The notes: a model not told the origin generated them from the letters alone. Positions 52,298-60,689 are shown, numbered from the stretch's first letter. The stretch is 64,000 nt of DNA from Leifsonia sp. NPDC080035 (GCF_040050925.1 NZ_CP157390.1:3906001-3970000), one strand, 5' to 3'. Program-made: numbers and translations.

Positions 52298-53643
52298 GTC
52301 CCGAGCAGACGCCGGACACCAAGGAGCCCGACGATACGACGCTGGCGCGCCGGCGCCACTTCGTCGACCTCAGCCCGCTGAGGGAGTCCCCCGCGTTCGC
52401 GCGGCTCTGGCTCGGCGGCGCGATCTCCGGCATCGGCGGCCAGATGACCGTGGTCGCGGTCGGGCTGCACATCTACGACCTGACGCACTCCACGCTCGCC
52501 GTCTCCTTCGTCGCGCTGTTCGCGCTCGCGCCGATGATCGTGTTCGGCCTGTACGGCGGTGTGCTCGCCGACGCGTTCGACCGCAGGACGGTCGCGCTCG
52601 TCACGGCGATCGTCGCCTGGGTCTCCACCGCAGGGATCGCGCTGTTCGCCTGGTTCGACGTGCAGGTGGTCTGGCCGCTCTACGTGCTGACGACGATCAA
52701 CGCGGTCGCCACCGTGATGATCGGCGGCACCCGACAGGCGATCACCCCGCGGCTGCTCCCGGCCCGCCTGCTGCCGGCGGCGAGCGCGCTCGGCGGCATC
52801 GGGATGGGCGTGATGGTCACCGTCGGGCCCGCGCTCGCCGGCCTCCTGGTCGCCAGCGTCGGTATCCCGTGGACGTACACGATCGACGTCCTGCTCTTCA
52901 CCGCCGCTTTCCTCGGCATCTTCACGCTGCCCTCGATCGTGCCGGAGGGCGAGCGGCAGAGCGCCGGGCTCTCCTCGGTGCTGGAGGGTCTGCGCTTCCT
53001 GCGCACGGCGCCGAACCTCAGCATGACCTTCGTGCTCGACGTGATCGCCATGACCTTCGGTCAGCCGCGCGCGCTGTTCCCCGCGGTCGGCGCGCTGCTG
53101 ATCGGCGGCGGCCCGGTCACCGTCGGCATCCTGACCGCGGCCGGCGCCGTCGGGACGCTGCTCTCCAGCGTCTTCTCCGGGCGCCTCGGCCACGTGCGCT
53201 GGCAGGGCCGCGCCGTCGAGCGGGCGATCATCGTCTACGGCGCCGCGATCCTCGGCTTCGGGATCGTGCTCGCCGTCGTCGCGTCCACCGGCACGACCGG
53301 CGGCGGCACCTCCATCGCCCAGGCGAACCTGCCCGCGCTCATCCTCGCCACGCTGCTGCTCGCGGCGTCCGGAGCGGCGGACAACGTCAGCTCGATCTTC
53401 CGGATGACGATCCTGCAGGCCTCCGCCCCCGACGTGATGCGCGGACGGTTGCAGGGCGTCTTCACCGTGGTCGTCACCGGCGGTCCGCGGCTCGGCGACC
53501 TCTACGTGGGTCTGCTCGCCCTCACCGGCGCGCTCTGGTTCCCGCCGCTGCTCGGCGGCCTCGTGATCGTGGTGCTCGTCGCGACGATCGTGCGCGTGCA
53601 GGGCGCCTTCCGTCGCTACGACGCCCTCGCCCCCACGCCGTAG
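52294..53643 (+). CDS. MFS transporter (multidrug-type) without an obvious standard start codon
   Basis: About 449 residues with 10-12 hydrophobic segments; LADAFDRRTVALVTA in loop 2-3 and PSIVPEGERQ before the second half suit the MFS efflux group. Between the stop of the upstream membrane protein gene and the first helix there is no ATG, GTG or TTG in frame; the first is ATG 52442, inside helix 1. CTG 52294, in a CTGA overlap with the upstream stop, is the best candidate. A frameshift joining both genes or a sequencing error is also possible. Confidence 0.75.
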   Translation: MSPEQTPDTKEPDDTTLARRRHFVDLSPLRESPAFARLWLGGAISGIGGQMTVVAVGLHIYDLTHSTLAVSFVALFALAPMIVFGLYGGVLADAFDRRTVALVTAIVAWVSTAGIALFAWFDVQVVWPLYVLTTINAVATVMIGGTRQAITPRLLPARLLPAASALGGIGMGVMVTVGPALAGLLVASVGIPWTYTIDVLLFTAAFLGIFTLPSIVPEGERQSAGLSSVLEGLRFLRTAPNLSMTFVLDVIAMTFGQPRALFPAVGALLIGGGPVTVGILTAAGAVGTLLSSVFSGRLGHVRWQGRAVERAIIVYGAAILGFGIVLAVVASTGTTGGGTSIAQANLPALILATLLLAASGAADNVSSIFRMTILQASAPDVMRGRLQGVFTVVVTGGPRLGDLYVGLLALTGALWFPPLLGGLVIVVLVATIVRVQGAFRRYDALAPTP

Positions 53644-53667
53644 TCCGCGCGCCGTATTCCGCGCGTC

Positions 53668-53684
53668 CGGGGCGCACCGCCCCG
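53668..53684. terminator. Short hairpin between the MFS and DUF1089 genes
   Basis: Perfect 7-bp arms CGGGGCG/CGCCCCG with a 3-nt loop, between converging genes. No T tract. Confidence 0.5.
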
Positions 53685-53712
53685 TGAGCCTGGGCGGCGG
53701 CAGGCGGACGCC

Positions 53713-54348
53713 TCAGCGCGGGTGGATGCGGCGGGCGAGTCGCGGGTAGTCGACGACCAGGCCGTCCTCGTCCACCGTCAGGTCGGCGGCGAAGCCGGAC
53801 CCGACGCTCCGGTAGCGCACGACGCTGCGTCCGGAGGCGGGATCGAACGGATCGGCTGCGCTGTAGGCCTGCCTGCTGGCGGTGACCGCGAGCGACGGCA
53901 GGTCCACCCACGCCATCGTCAGCTCGGTCTCCGGCAGCCCGCTGCGGGCGTCCAGCCGCAGGATCGGCATCGTGTTGGTCACCGGGCAGAGGGCGAGGTC
54001 GCAGTCGAGCGCGTCGTCCAGCGACGCGGGATGCGCGGCTCCCGGATCCGGCATCCGCTCGCCGTGGTAGTCGGCCTCCCCGTGCGCGTACGTCTCGGTC
54101 GTCCAGCGGCCGTGGCCGTCCCGCTCGAGCACGAGCCAGCGGGTGAAGCCGCGGCCGGCGACCGATACGGAGAGACGCGACGTCACCCAGTCCGCCCCCG
54201 TCTCGAGCGCCCAGCTCGTGACGTAGTCGGTGGTCCGCGACGTCCCGAGCGCGTCGAGCCGGTCGGGCGCGAGCGTGACGACGGCCGCCTCCAGCCGTTC
54301 GGGGTCTTCGTCGCCGCGCCACTCGACGTGCCGCACCGCTCCGCGCAT
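53713..54348 (-). CDS. Putative glycolipid-binding domain protein (DUF1089)
   Basis: A 211-residue protein with a beta-rich pattern of the DUF1089 family: RWLVLERDGHGRWTTE, DCDLALCPVTNTMPILRL and VVDYPRLARRI. ATG 54348 has GGAGG eight bases upstream; GTG 54357, with a 4-nt overlap to the DinB gene, is the alternative. Glycolipid binding is the family's proposed role, not demonstrated here. It forms a pair with the DinB-like gene. Confidence 0.8.
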   Translation of the reverse strand: MRGAVRHVEWRGDEDPERLEAAVVTLAPDRLDALGTSRTTDYVTSWALETGADWVTSRLSVSVAGRGFTRWLVLERDGHGRWTTETYAHGEADYHGERMPDPGAAHPASLDDALDCDLALCPVTNTMPILRLDARSGLPETELTMAWVDLPSLAVTASRQAYSAADPFDPASGRSVVRYRSVGSGFAADLTVDEDGLVVDYPRLARRIHPR

Positions 54349-54353
54349 CCCGC

Positions 54354-54866
54354 TCACCTCCGCTCCAGCACGCCGCGCACGTATGCGGCCTGCCCGATGT
54401 GCTGCAGGTCGTCCGAGATCACGCTGACCAGCCGCACCGCGAGGGTCACGGGCGGGTCCCAGGACCGGTCGACGACGCGAGCGAGGCCGTCGTCGGTCAG
54501 GCCGGCGAGGAACTCCGCGGTTCGCGCGTGCACCGCGGCGTGGTATCCGGCCAGATCGCCGGCGCTCACCGCGGCGAGCGCGGCCACGTCGGAGGAGTCG
54601 TGCCCGTAGCCCGTGTCGGCGGTGTCGAACGGCAGGCCGAAGCGGTCCGCCCAGCCCTCCTCGGTCCACGCCTGCTCGCGGCCGGCGACGTCGGAGACGT
54701 GGTCGTCCTGGATACGGGTCAGGTGCCAGACGAGCCAGGCGATGGAGTTGGCGTCCGGGTCCAGTCGGGCGGCGAGCGTCTCGGCGCCCAGCCCGCGCAC
54801 GGTGTGCCGGACGGTCGCGGCGATGCGCCCGAAGGCGTCCGTCAGCAGATCGGTGGCAGCGGTCAC
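54354..54866 (-). CDS. DinB/DUF664 family protein
   Basis: A 170-residue four-helix-bundle protein. Potential metal His are in WLVWHLTRIQDDH and the C-terminal SDDLQHIGQAAYVRG, as in DinB-fold thiol transferases. It may use mycothiol as cofactor, which is general for the fold in actinobacteria; the substrate is unknown. It sits 5 nt ahead of the DUF1089 gene. Confidence 0.82.
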   Translation of the reverse strand: MTAATDLLTDAFGRIAATVRHTVRGLGAETLAARLDPDANSIAWLVWHLTRIQDDHVSDVAGREQAWTEEGWADRFGLPFDTADTGYGHDSSDVAALAAVSAGDLAGYHAAVHARTAEFLAGLTDDGLARVVDRSWDPPVTLAVRLVSVISDDLQHIGQAAYVRGVLERR

Positions 54867-54910
54867 GAGTCCTCCCTGCGGTCTTCTGCCCGAAACGATA
54901 CGCTCACGCC

Positions 54911-55381
54911 ATGCAGACAGCGACGACCATCGTGATCGCCATCGCCGCCCTGACGACCGCCGCGGCCGGCGGCGTCTACCTCGGATTCAGTGCCATGGTG
55001 ATGCCGGCACTCGCCCGTTCGCGCGACGCGTCCGCCGCGTCGGCCGCGACGATGAACCGCATCAACGTGCGTGCGCCGCGCTCCTCGTTCATGCTCGCCT
55101 TCCTCGGCTCGGCGCTCGCCTGCCTCGCCTCCGGCGTGCTCGTGCTGGGCCGACTGCCCGCCCTCGACGCGGTCCTCGCCCTCGCCGGGGCGCTGCTCGG
55201 CGTCGCCGGCTTCCTGATCACGGCCGGCGTGAACGTCCCGCTGAACAACCGGCTCGCCGCCGCCGGAGACGACGCGGCGGCGTTCGCCGCGTTCGAGGGG
55301 CCGTGGCGCCGGGCGAACGCGGCGCGCGGCGCGGCCTCACTTCTCGGCGCCGCCTCGCTCGTCGCCGCCATCGCCGTCTGA
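54911..55381 (+). CDS. DUF1772 (anthrone-oxygenase-like) membrane protein
   Basis: A 156-residue membrane protein with four hydrophobic segments and the family pattern VYLGFSAMVMPALA at the first helix, NRINVRAPRSSFMLAF and NVPLNNRLA. Function unknown; the fold is shared with anthrone oxygenase-like proteins. Its stop is one base from the end of the converging citrate synthase gene. Confidence 0.8.
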   Translation: MQTATTIVIAIAALTTAAAGGVYLGFSAMVMPALARSRDASAASAATMNRINVRAPRSSFMLAFLGSALACLASGVLVLGRLPALDAVLALAGALLGVAGFLITAGVNVPLNNRLAAAGDDAAAFAAFEGPWRRANAARGAASLLGAASLVAAIAV

Positions 55382-55382
55382 G

Positions 55383-56537
55383 TCAGGCGGCCGGAAGCGG
55401 CACGGGCGCCGCCGGTCCAACGTAACGCGCGGACGGCCGCACGATCTTGCCGTCCGCGGCCTGCTCCAGGATGTGCGCGCTCCAGCCGACCACCCGGGCC
55501 GCGGCGAAGGTGGCCGTGAACATCGAGCGGTCGACCCCGCACAGCTCCATCACCACACCCGCGTAGAACTCGACGTTGGTGTGCAGCTCGCGGCCGGGTT
55601 TCAGCTCCGCGAGCAACTCCTGCACCCGGCGCTCGACGGTGACCGCGAAGTCCACGCGCTCCCCGCCGAAGCCCTCGGCGACCTCGCGCAGCATGCGTGA
55701 GCGCGGGTCCTCCGTGCGATACACGGCGTGGCCGAAGCCCATGACGCGGCCGCCGGAGGTGACGGCGCGCGTCACCCATGCGTCGATGCGCTCGGGCGTC
55801 CCGATCGCGTCCAGCGTCTCGAGCGCCCGGCTGGGCGCGCCTCCGTGGAGCGGGCCCGCGAGCGCGCCGAGCGCGCCGCCGACCGCGGAGGCGACGTCGG
55901 CGCCGGTGGAGGCGATGACCCGCGCCGTGAAGGTGGAGGCGTTGAAGCCGTGGTCGATCGCCGCGGTCATGTAAGCGCTCAGCGCGTGCTCGTGCGCCGC
56001 GTCCGGCACCGCGCCGGTGAGCTGGTAGAGGTAGTTCGCGACATGGCCGAGGTCGTCGCGCGGTTCCCGTGGGTCCGCGCCGTTCGCGAGCGCGTGCAGC
56101 GCCGCCAGCAGCACGGGCGAGACGGCTGCGACGCGCACGGCGTCCTCCAGGCGGGCCGCCTCGTCCTCGTCGTAGACGGGCCGGGCGCCGTCCGCTGCCG
56201 ACACGGCGGCGAGGGCCATCCGAAGTCCCGCGAGGGCGTCGTCCCCGGCCAGTCCGGCGATGGCGGGGAGCAGGTCGCGCACCGCGTCCGGGATCCGGCG
56301 CGCGGCGGCGACCCGCTCGCGGAACGCGGTCAGCTGCACCGCGTCCGGCAGCTCGCCGAACAGCAGCAGGTACCACGCCTCCTCGAACGTGCGCCCGGTC
56401 GCGAGGTCGATCGCCGAGTACTGGCGGTAATGGTAGAAGCCCTCGTGCCCGCGCACGTCGCCGAGCCGGGTGCTGGCGGCGACGACGTTCGTCAGTCCGC
56501 GCGGGACGTCGATCAGGGTGTCGTTCATGCGGTCCAT
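55383..56537 (-). CDS. Citrate synthase / 2-methylcitrate synthase-type enzyme
   Basis: A 384-residue enzyme of the small bacterial type. Oxaloacetate-binding His is in IDHGFNAST (196), the first catalytic His in GPLHGG (231) and the second in GFGHAVY (270). The catalytic Asp position reads Glu (NVEFYAG, 323), a variant also seen in this branch as far as I recall. The start ATG 56537 lies 6 nt after a GAGACT -10, with TTGACG 17 bp further up, so the mRNA is probably leaderless. It is divergent from an HTH-fused paralogue. Citrate versus methylcitrate cannot be separated by eye. Confidence 0.85.
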   Translation of the reverse strand: MDRMNDTLIDVPRGLTNVVAASTRLGDVRGHEGFYHYRQYSAIDLATGRTFEEAWYLLLFGELPDAVQLTAFRERVAAARRIPDAVRDLLPAIAGLAGDDALAGLRMALAAVSAADGARPVYDEDEAARLEDAVRVAAVSPVLLAALHALANGADPREPRDDLGHVANYLYQLTGAVPDAAHEHALSAYMTAAIDHGFNASTFTARVIASTGADVASAVGGALGALAGPLHGGAPSRALETLDAIGTPERIDAWVTRAVTSGGRVMGFGHAVYRTEDPRSRMLREVAEGFGGERVDFAVTVERRVQELLAELKPGRELHTNVEFYAGVVMELCGVDRSMFTATFAAARVVGWSAHILEQAADGKIVRPSARYVGPAAPVPLPAA

Positions 56538-56547
56538 GACGGTAGTC

Positions 56548-56578
56548 TCAACGTGGATCGAGCCTGCGTCAACGTTGA
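56548..56578. promoter_or_regulatory. Direct repeats covering the citrate synthase promoter
   Basis: TCAACGTGGA (56548-56557) and TCAACGTTGA (56569-56578) lie 21 bp apart, two helical turns. On the minus strand the promoter TTGACG (56572-56567), 17-bp spacer, GAGACT (56549-56544) overlaps both, so a protein bound there would block citrate synthase transcription. The divergent HTH-citrate-synthase protein is the natural candidate. Confidence 0.6.
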
Positions 56579-56588
56579 TTGGATCAAT

Positions 56589-57800
56589 ATGCAATCCCTC
56601 CCCCGGCTGACCGCCGAGCAGACCGCCGAGCGCCTCGGTGTCAAGCTCGAGACGCTGTACGCCTACGTCGCGCGCGGTCGGCTGTCTCGGGAGCGGACGG
56701 CGGACGGCTCCACCTTCGACGCCCTGGAGGTGGAGCGCTTCGCGTCCTCACGCCGGCGCAGCCCCGCCCCCGGCGCGCGCCATGGCGAGGGCCGGCCGCT
56801 CATGGTGATCGAAACGGACTTCGCGCTCATCGAGGACGGCGAGCTCTACTACCGCGGCCGTGCCGCCACCGAGCTCGCCGACGAACCGTTCGAGACGGTC
56901 GCGCGCTGGGCGCTCACCGGACGCTGGGAGGCGGACGCACGGTTCTCCCCCGGCGCCGGGCTGGATGCGGCCCGCGCGGCGGCGGCCGCGCTCCCGCCGG
57001 GCGCCGGGGACCGCGACCGCCAGCTCGTCGCGGTCACGGCGCTGGCCGCTGCGGATCCGCTGCGCACCTCCCTCGACCCGGCCGACGTGGCCGGAGCCGC
57101 CGAACGGCTGGTCGCCGGGATGGTCGCCGTGCTCCCGTCCGGAGCGGCGGACCCGGCCGGGACGTCTCTCGCGAGCGCCCTGTGGTCGCGGCTCTCGCCG
57201 CAGCCCGCGCGTGCGGGCAGCGTCCGCACGCTCAACGCGGCGCTGGTGCTGCTGCTCGATCACGACCTCGCCGTGTCCACCCTCGCGGCGCGCGCGGCGG
57301 CGTCGGCACGGGCGACACCGTACGCGGTCGTGGTCACCGGGCTCGGCGCGCTCGACTCGCCGCTGCACGGCAACGCCAGCCGAGCGGCGCACCGTCTGCT
57401 GTCCCGCGTCATCGGCGGGGACGAACCCGCGCGGGCGGTCGCCGACGCGGTCGTCGACGGCCGCGGACCGCTGCCCGGCTTCGGCCAGCCGCTGTACCCG
57501 TCCGGCGATCCTCGGGCGCGCATCCTGCTCGGGATGCTCTCCGAGGATCCCGATGCCGCGCCCGTGGTCGACGCCGTGGAGCGGGTGTCTGCGGTGCTGC
57601 GCGATCGCACCGGCGCCGAGCCGAACGTCGACCTCGCACTGGCCGCCCTGTCGCTGGCGGGCGGGATGCGCGACGACGCCGGGGAGGTCGTCTTCGCGAC
57701 CGCGCGCTCCGTCGGCTGGATCGTGCACGCCATCGCCGAGTACGCGGAGCGCCCGCTGCGCCTCCGCCCGGTCGGCCGCTACGCCGGTCCCTCCGCCTGA
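56589..57800 (+). CDS. HTH-fused citrate synthase-like protein, probable pseudoenzyme regulator
   Basis: A 403-residue protein from ATG 56589. Residues 5-50 are an excisionase/MerR-type helix-turn-helix (LTAEQTAERLGVKLETLYAYVARGRL). Residues 70-400 are a citrate synthase fold: LLDHDLAVST (His 225), SPLHGNAS (His 260), GFGQPLY (Gln 300 where the paralogue has catalytic His), PNVDLA (Asp 348), and a final RPVGRYAGP shared with the neighbour. Loss of the second catalytic His suggests a binding rather than catalytic role. It is divergent from the intact synthase across repeats in that promoter. A regulator sensing an acyl-CoA or oxo acid is my inference; a subunit role is the alternative. Confidence 0.82.
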   Translation: MQSLPRLTAEQTAERLGVKLETLYAYVARGRLSRERTADGSTFDALEVERFASSRRRSPAPGARHGEGRPLMVIETDFALIEDGELYYRGRAATELADEPFETVARWALTGRWEADARFSPGAGLDAARAAAAALPPGAGDRDRQLVAVTALAAADPLRTSLDPADVAGAAERLVAGMVAVLPSGAADPAGTSLASALWSRLSPQPARAGSVRTLNAALVLLLDHDLAVSTLAARAAASARATPYAVVVTGLGALDSPLHGNASRAAHRLLSRVIGGDEPARAVADAVVDGRGPLPGFGQPLYPSGDPRARILLGMLSEDPDAAPVVDAVERVSAVLRDRTGAEPNVDLALAALSLAGGMRDDAGEVVFATARSVGWIVHAIAEYAERPLRLRPVGRYAGPSA

Positions 57801-57820
57801 CCCGCCGCGCCGACCCACGA

Positions 57821-57889
57821 GGCCGCCGAGCACAGGGAAAAGGTCGCGAATCGTGCGGATTCGCAGCCTTTTCCCTGTGCTCGGCAGCC
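57821..57889. repeat. Palindrome family 2, copy 2
   Basis: Arms 57821-57852 and 57858-57889 pair over 32 nt with three mismatched positions and a 5-nt loop, between the HTH-citrate-synthase gene and the converging metI gene. The left arm shares 27 identical nucleotides with copy 1 at 45690-45716. Confidence 0.85.
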
Positions 57890-57899
57890 TGAGTGAACC

Positions 57900-58559
57900 C
57901 TAGCGGCGGAGGGCCTTGCGGGCCAGGAAGTTGCCGAGGAACTGGGCCGCCTGCACGAGGACCACGATCGTGAGCACCGCGACCCAGGTCACCACCCAGT
58001 TGTAGCGCTGGTAGCCGTACGAGATCGCGAAGTCGCCGAGGCCTCCGCCGCCGAGGCTGCCGGCAACGGCCGACAGGTCCACGATCGCGACGAACACGAA
58101 GGTGTAGCCGAGGATCAGCGGCCCGAGCGCCTCCGGGATGAGCAGCGTGACGATGATGCGCCAGGGGCTCGACCCCATCGCCCGCGCCGCCTCGATCACG
58201 CCGGGATCGATCGTGACGAGGTTCTGCTCCACGATCCGGGACAGCCCGAACGTCGCCGCGATCGTCATCGGGAAGATCGCCGCCGGCGTGCCGAGGAACG
58301 TCCCCAGCACGAACTGCGTGAGCGGCGCGACCGCCGTCATGAAGATGATGAACGGGATCGGGCGGATGAAGTTCACGATCACGTTCAGCACCGCCGAGAG
58401 CGGGCGGTTCTCGAGCAGGCCGCCCGAGCGCGTCGTGTACAGCAGGACGCCGAGCGCGAGGCCAAGGATGCCGCCGAGCACCAGCGTCGCCAGCACCATC
58501 CACAGCGTCTGCCCGATGGACGTCCAGTACACCGGCCACAGTGTCGACCAGTCGGTCAC
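57900..58559 (-). CDS. metI: Methionine-type ABC transporter permease MetI
   Basis: A 219-residue permease with five hydrophobic segments and the coupling loop EAARAMGSSPWRIIVTLLIPEA. MetI-type features include NFIRPIPFIIFM and the GGGGLGDFAISYGYQRY ending. It is last in metQ-metN-metI and overlaps metN by 4 nt. Substrate (L- or D-methionine, or a derivative) is inferred from family. Confidence 0.92.
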   Translation of the reverse strand: MTDWSTLWPVYWTSIGQTLWMVLATLVLGGILGLALGVLLYTTRSGGLLENRPLSAVLNVIVNFIRPIPFIIFMTAVAPLTQFVLGTFLGTPAAIFPMTIAATFGLSRIVEQNLVTIDPGVIEAARAMGSSPWRIIVTLLIPEALGPLILGYTFVFVAIVDLSAVAGSLGGGGLGDFAISYGYQRYNWVVTWVAVLTIVVLVQAAQFLGNFLARKALRR

Positions 58560-59581
58560 GCGGCCACCTCCTCGACCTCGGTGACGGCGCGGAGCTCGGC
58601 GATCAGGGCATCCACGTTGGCGGGCTCGCCGACGAGCTCCAGCGTGAGGCTGCCGAACGACCGCCCTTGGAGCGCCGAGATGCCGCCGTAGACGATCTCG
58701 AACCGGACGTCGTGACGGCCGACGGCGTCCGACAGCACGGAGCCGAGCCTGCCGTCGTCGTGGATGCGCGCGGACACGATCCGGCCCGCGTGCTTCCCGC
58801 GCAGCCGCTCGATGTCGGCCGCGCCCGGCTGGTTGCGGAGCACGGTGCCGACGAAGCGCCGAGCGGTCGGGGTCTGCGGGTTGGAGAACACCTCGAACAC
58901 GGAGCCGGTCTCGATCACCCGTCCCGCGTCGAGCACGGCGACCCGGTCGGCGATCGAGCGGACGACCTCCATCTCGTGCGTGATGACGACGATCGTCACG
59001 CCGAGCTCGGCGTTCACGCGCTTCAGCAGGGAGAGCACGTCGGCCGTCGTCTCGGGGTCGAGCGCGCTGGTCGCCTCGTCCGCCAGCAGGATGGACGGGT
59101 TCGTCGCGAGCGCCCTGGCGATGCCGACGCGCTGCTTCTGGCCGCCGGAGAGCTGGTCGGGGTACGCCCAGGCCTTGTCCGTCAGCCCGACGAACGCGAG
59201 CAGCTCCGCCACCCGCTGCTTGCGCTTCTCCGCCGGCCAGCCGGCCACCTTCAGCGGATAGGCGATGTTGCCGAACACCGTGCGCGAGCGGAACAGGTTG
59301 AACTGCTGGAAGATCATGCCGATGCCGGCGCGGACGCCTCGCAGCTCGCGCTCGCGCATCCGGGTGAGGTCGCGACCGTCCACCACGACGGCGCCCGAGG
59401 TGGGATGCTCCAGCGCGTTGATCAGCCGCAGCAGCGTGCTCTTGCCGGCGCCGGAGTAGCCGATGATCCCGAAGATCTCGCCGCGTTCGATGCTGAGGTC
59501 CACGCCCTCGACGGCCGCGACCGCGGCGTCACCGGAGCGGAAGCTCTTGGTGACGCCGCGGAACTCGATGTGCGGTGCCAC
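58556..59581 (-). CDS. metN: Methionine-type ABC transporter ATP-binding protein MetN
   Basis: A 341-residue ATPase: Walker A GYSGAGKST, Q loop IFQQFNLF, signature LSGGQKQR, Walker B ILLADEATSALD and THEMEVVRSIADRV. The C-terminal part (about 265-340) matches the NIL regulatory domain that in MetN binds methionine for feedback inhibition. It follows metQ by 4 nt and overlaps metI by 4 nt. Confidence 0.94.
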   Translation of the reverse strand: MAPHIEFRGVTKSFRSGDAAVAAVEGVDLSIERGEIFGIIGYSGAGKSTLLRLINALEHPTSGAVVVDGRDLTRMRERELRGVRAGIGMIFQQFNLFRSRTVFGNIAYPLKVAGWPAEKRKQRVAELLAFVGLTDKAWAYPDQLSGGQKQRVGIARALATNPSILLADEATSALDPETTADVLSLLKRVNAELGVTIVVITHEMEVVRSIADRVAVLDAGRVIETGSVFEVFSNPQTPTARRFVGTVLRNQPGAADIERLRGKHAGRIVSARIHDDGRLGSVLSDAVGRHDVRFEIVYGGISALQGRSFGSLTLELVGEPANVDALIAELRAVTEVEEVAA

Positions 59582-59585
59582 GCGC

Positions 59586-60539
59586 CTACTTCGCCGCCTC
59601 GATCGTCTTCTTGAGGCCGTCGAGGATGCCGATCAGGTCGGACTGCGACTTCTCGACGATCACCGCGGTGTTCTTGGAGTCGGCAAGGACCGCGTCCTCG
59701 ACCGCCTTGGTGTGGTACAGCTCCGCGATCTTCAGGTAGGTCTTGTCGTCCTTGTCCTTCTCGCGGGCGACGAACGCGTTGATGTACGGCTCGGCGGTGG
59801 CCGACTTCGGGTCGTCCTGGAAGAGGGCCGACTTCGGGTCGAGCCCGGCGGTCAGCGCGAAGTTGTTGTTCACGATCGCGGCGGCGGCCGAGTCCAGGGC
59901 GGGCGCGGTCTGCGCGGCGTCGACCGCGATGACGGTGACCTTCGATGCGGACGCGTCGATGTCGGCGGGCGTGGCGAGCGTGTTGCCGCCGTCCTTCAGT
60001 GTCAGGAGACCGGCCTTCTGCAGAACGAGAAGGGCACGCGCCTGGTTGGTGGGGTCGTTCGGGATCGCGACCTGCGCGCCCTTCGGGATCGACTCGAGCG
60101 AGGTGTACTTCTTCGAGTACAGCGGCAGCGGGACGACCAGCGTGGAGGCGATCGGGACGAGATCCTGCTTGGCCTGAACGTCGTAGTTCGCGAGGAACTG
60201 CAGGTGCTGGAACAAGTTCAGGTCGAGCTGGCCGTCGGCGAGCGCGGGGTTGGCCTGCGTGTAGTCGCGGAAGCCGACCACCTGGATGTCGATGCCCTCC
60301 TTCGCGGCCTCCTGCTTCAGGATCGGCCAGTACGGGGCCGCCTGCTCGGTGGTGCCGATCGTGACGGTGACGCGCTTGCCCGCAGCCTCGGACGAACCGG
60401 CGCCGTTCAGGTTCACGGCCACCAGCACCACGGCGACGATCACGACGACCAGCGCGACGGCGACGCCGACGATCCAGCCGGTCTTCGACTTCTTCGGCTT
60501 CTCGGGGAGCGAGGGGACGGGTGGGGTGGCGTCGGACAT
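59586..60539 (-). CDS. metQ: Methionine-type ABC transporter substrate-binding protein MetQ (membrane-anchored)
   Basis: A 317-residue NlpA/MetQ-type binding protein. The N-terminus has a basic segment (PEKPKKSKTGW) and one hydrophobic helix (about 21-45) but no lipobox Cys, so it is anchored by the helix rather than as a lipoprotein. The binding domain starts VTVTIGTTEQAAPYWPIL, with DGQLDLNLFQHLQFL and PNDPTNQARALLVL. No SAM riboswitch is visible in the 150 nt upstream. It is divergent from the repeat peptide gene. Confidence 0.9.
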   Translation of the reverse strand: MSDATPPVPSLPEKPKKSKTGWIVGVAVALVVVIVAVVLVAVNLNGAGSSEAAGKRVTVTIGTTEQAAPYWPILKQEAAKEGIDIQVVGFRDYTQANPALADGQLDLNLFQHLQFLANYDVQAKQDLVPIASTLVVPLPLYSKKYTSLESIPKGAQVAIPNDPTNQARALLVLQKAGLLTLKDGGNTLATPADIDASASKVTVIAVDAAQTAPALDSAAAAIVNNNFALTAGLDPKSALFQDDPKSATAEPYINAFVAREKDKDDKTYLKIAELYHTKAVEDAVLADSKNTAVIVEKSQSDLIGILDGLKKTIEAAK

Positions 60540-60689
60540 GGCTGTGCCTCTCGTGAAGGGTGGGAGATGCCGGCGGACGGTTGGCGGCCATTCGAGCCTC
60601 GCAAGCGCGCCGCCGCCCGTCAAAGTGCGTTCCGAAATGTGACGCTCGCGCGTACTGTGAGGCGCATCCGGCAGCGAAAGGGAGATGAG

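Noticed and set aside
60540..60689. SAM riboswitch upstream of metQ
   Set aside because: No kink-turn or conserved SAM-box blocks recognisable in the 150 nt; only ordinary intergenic sequence is seen.
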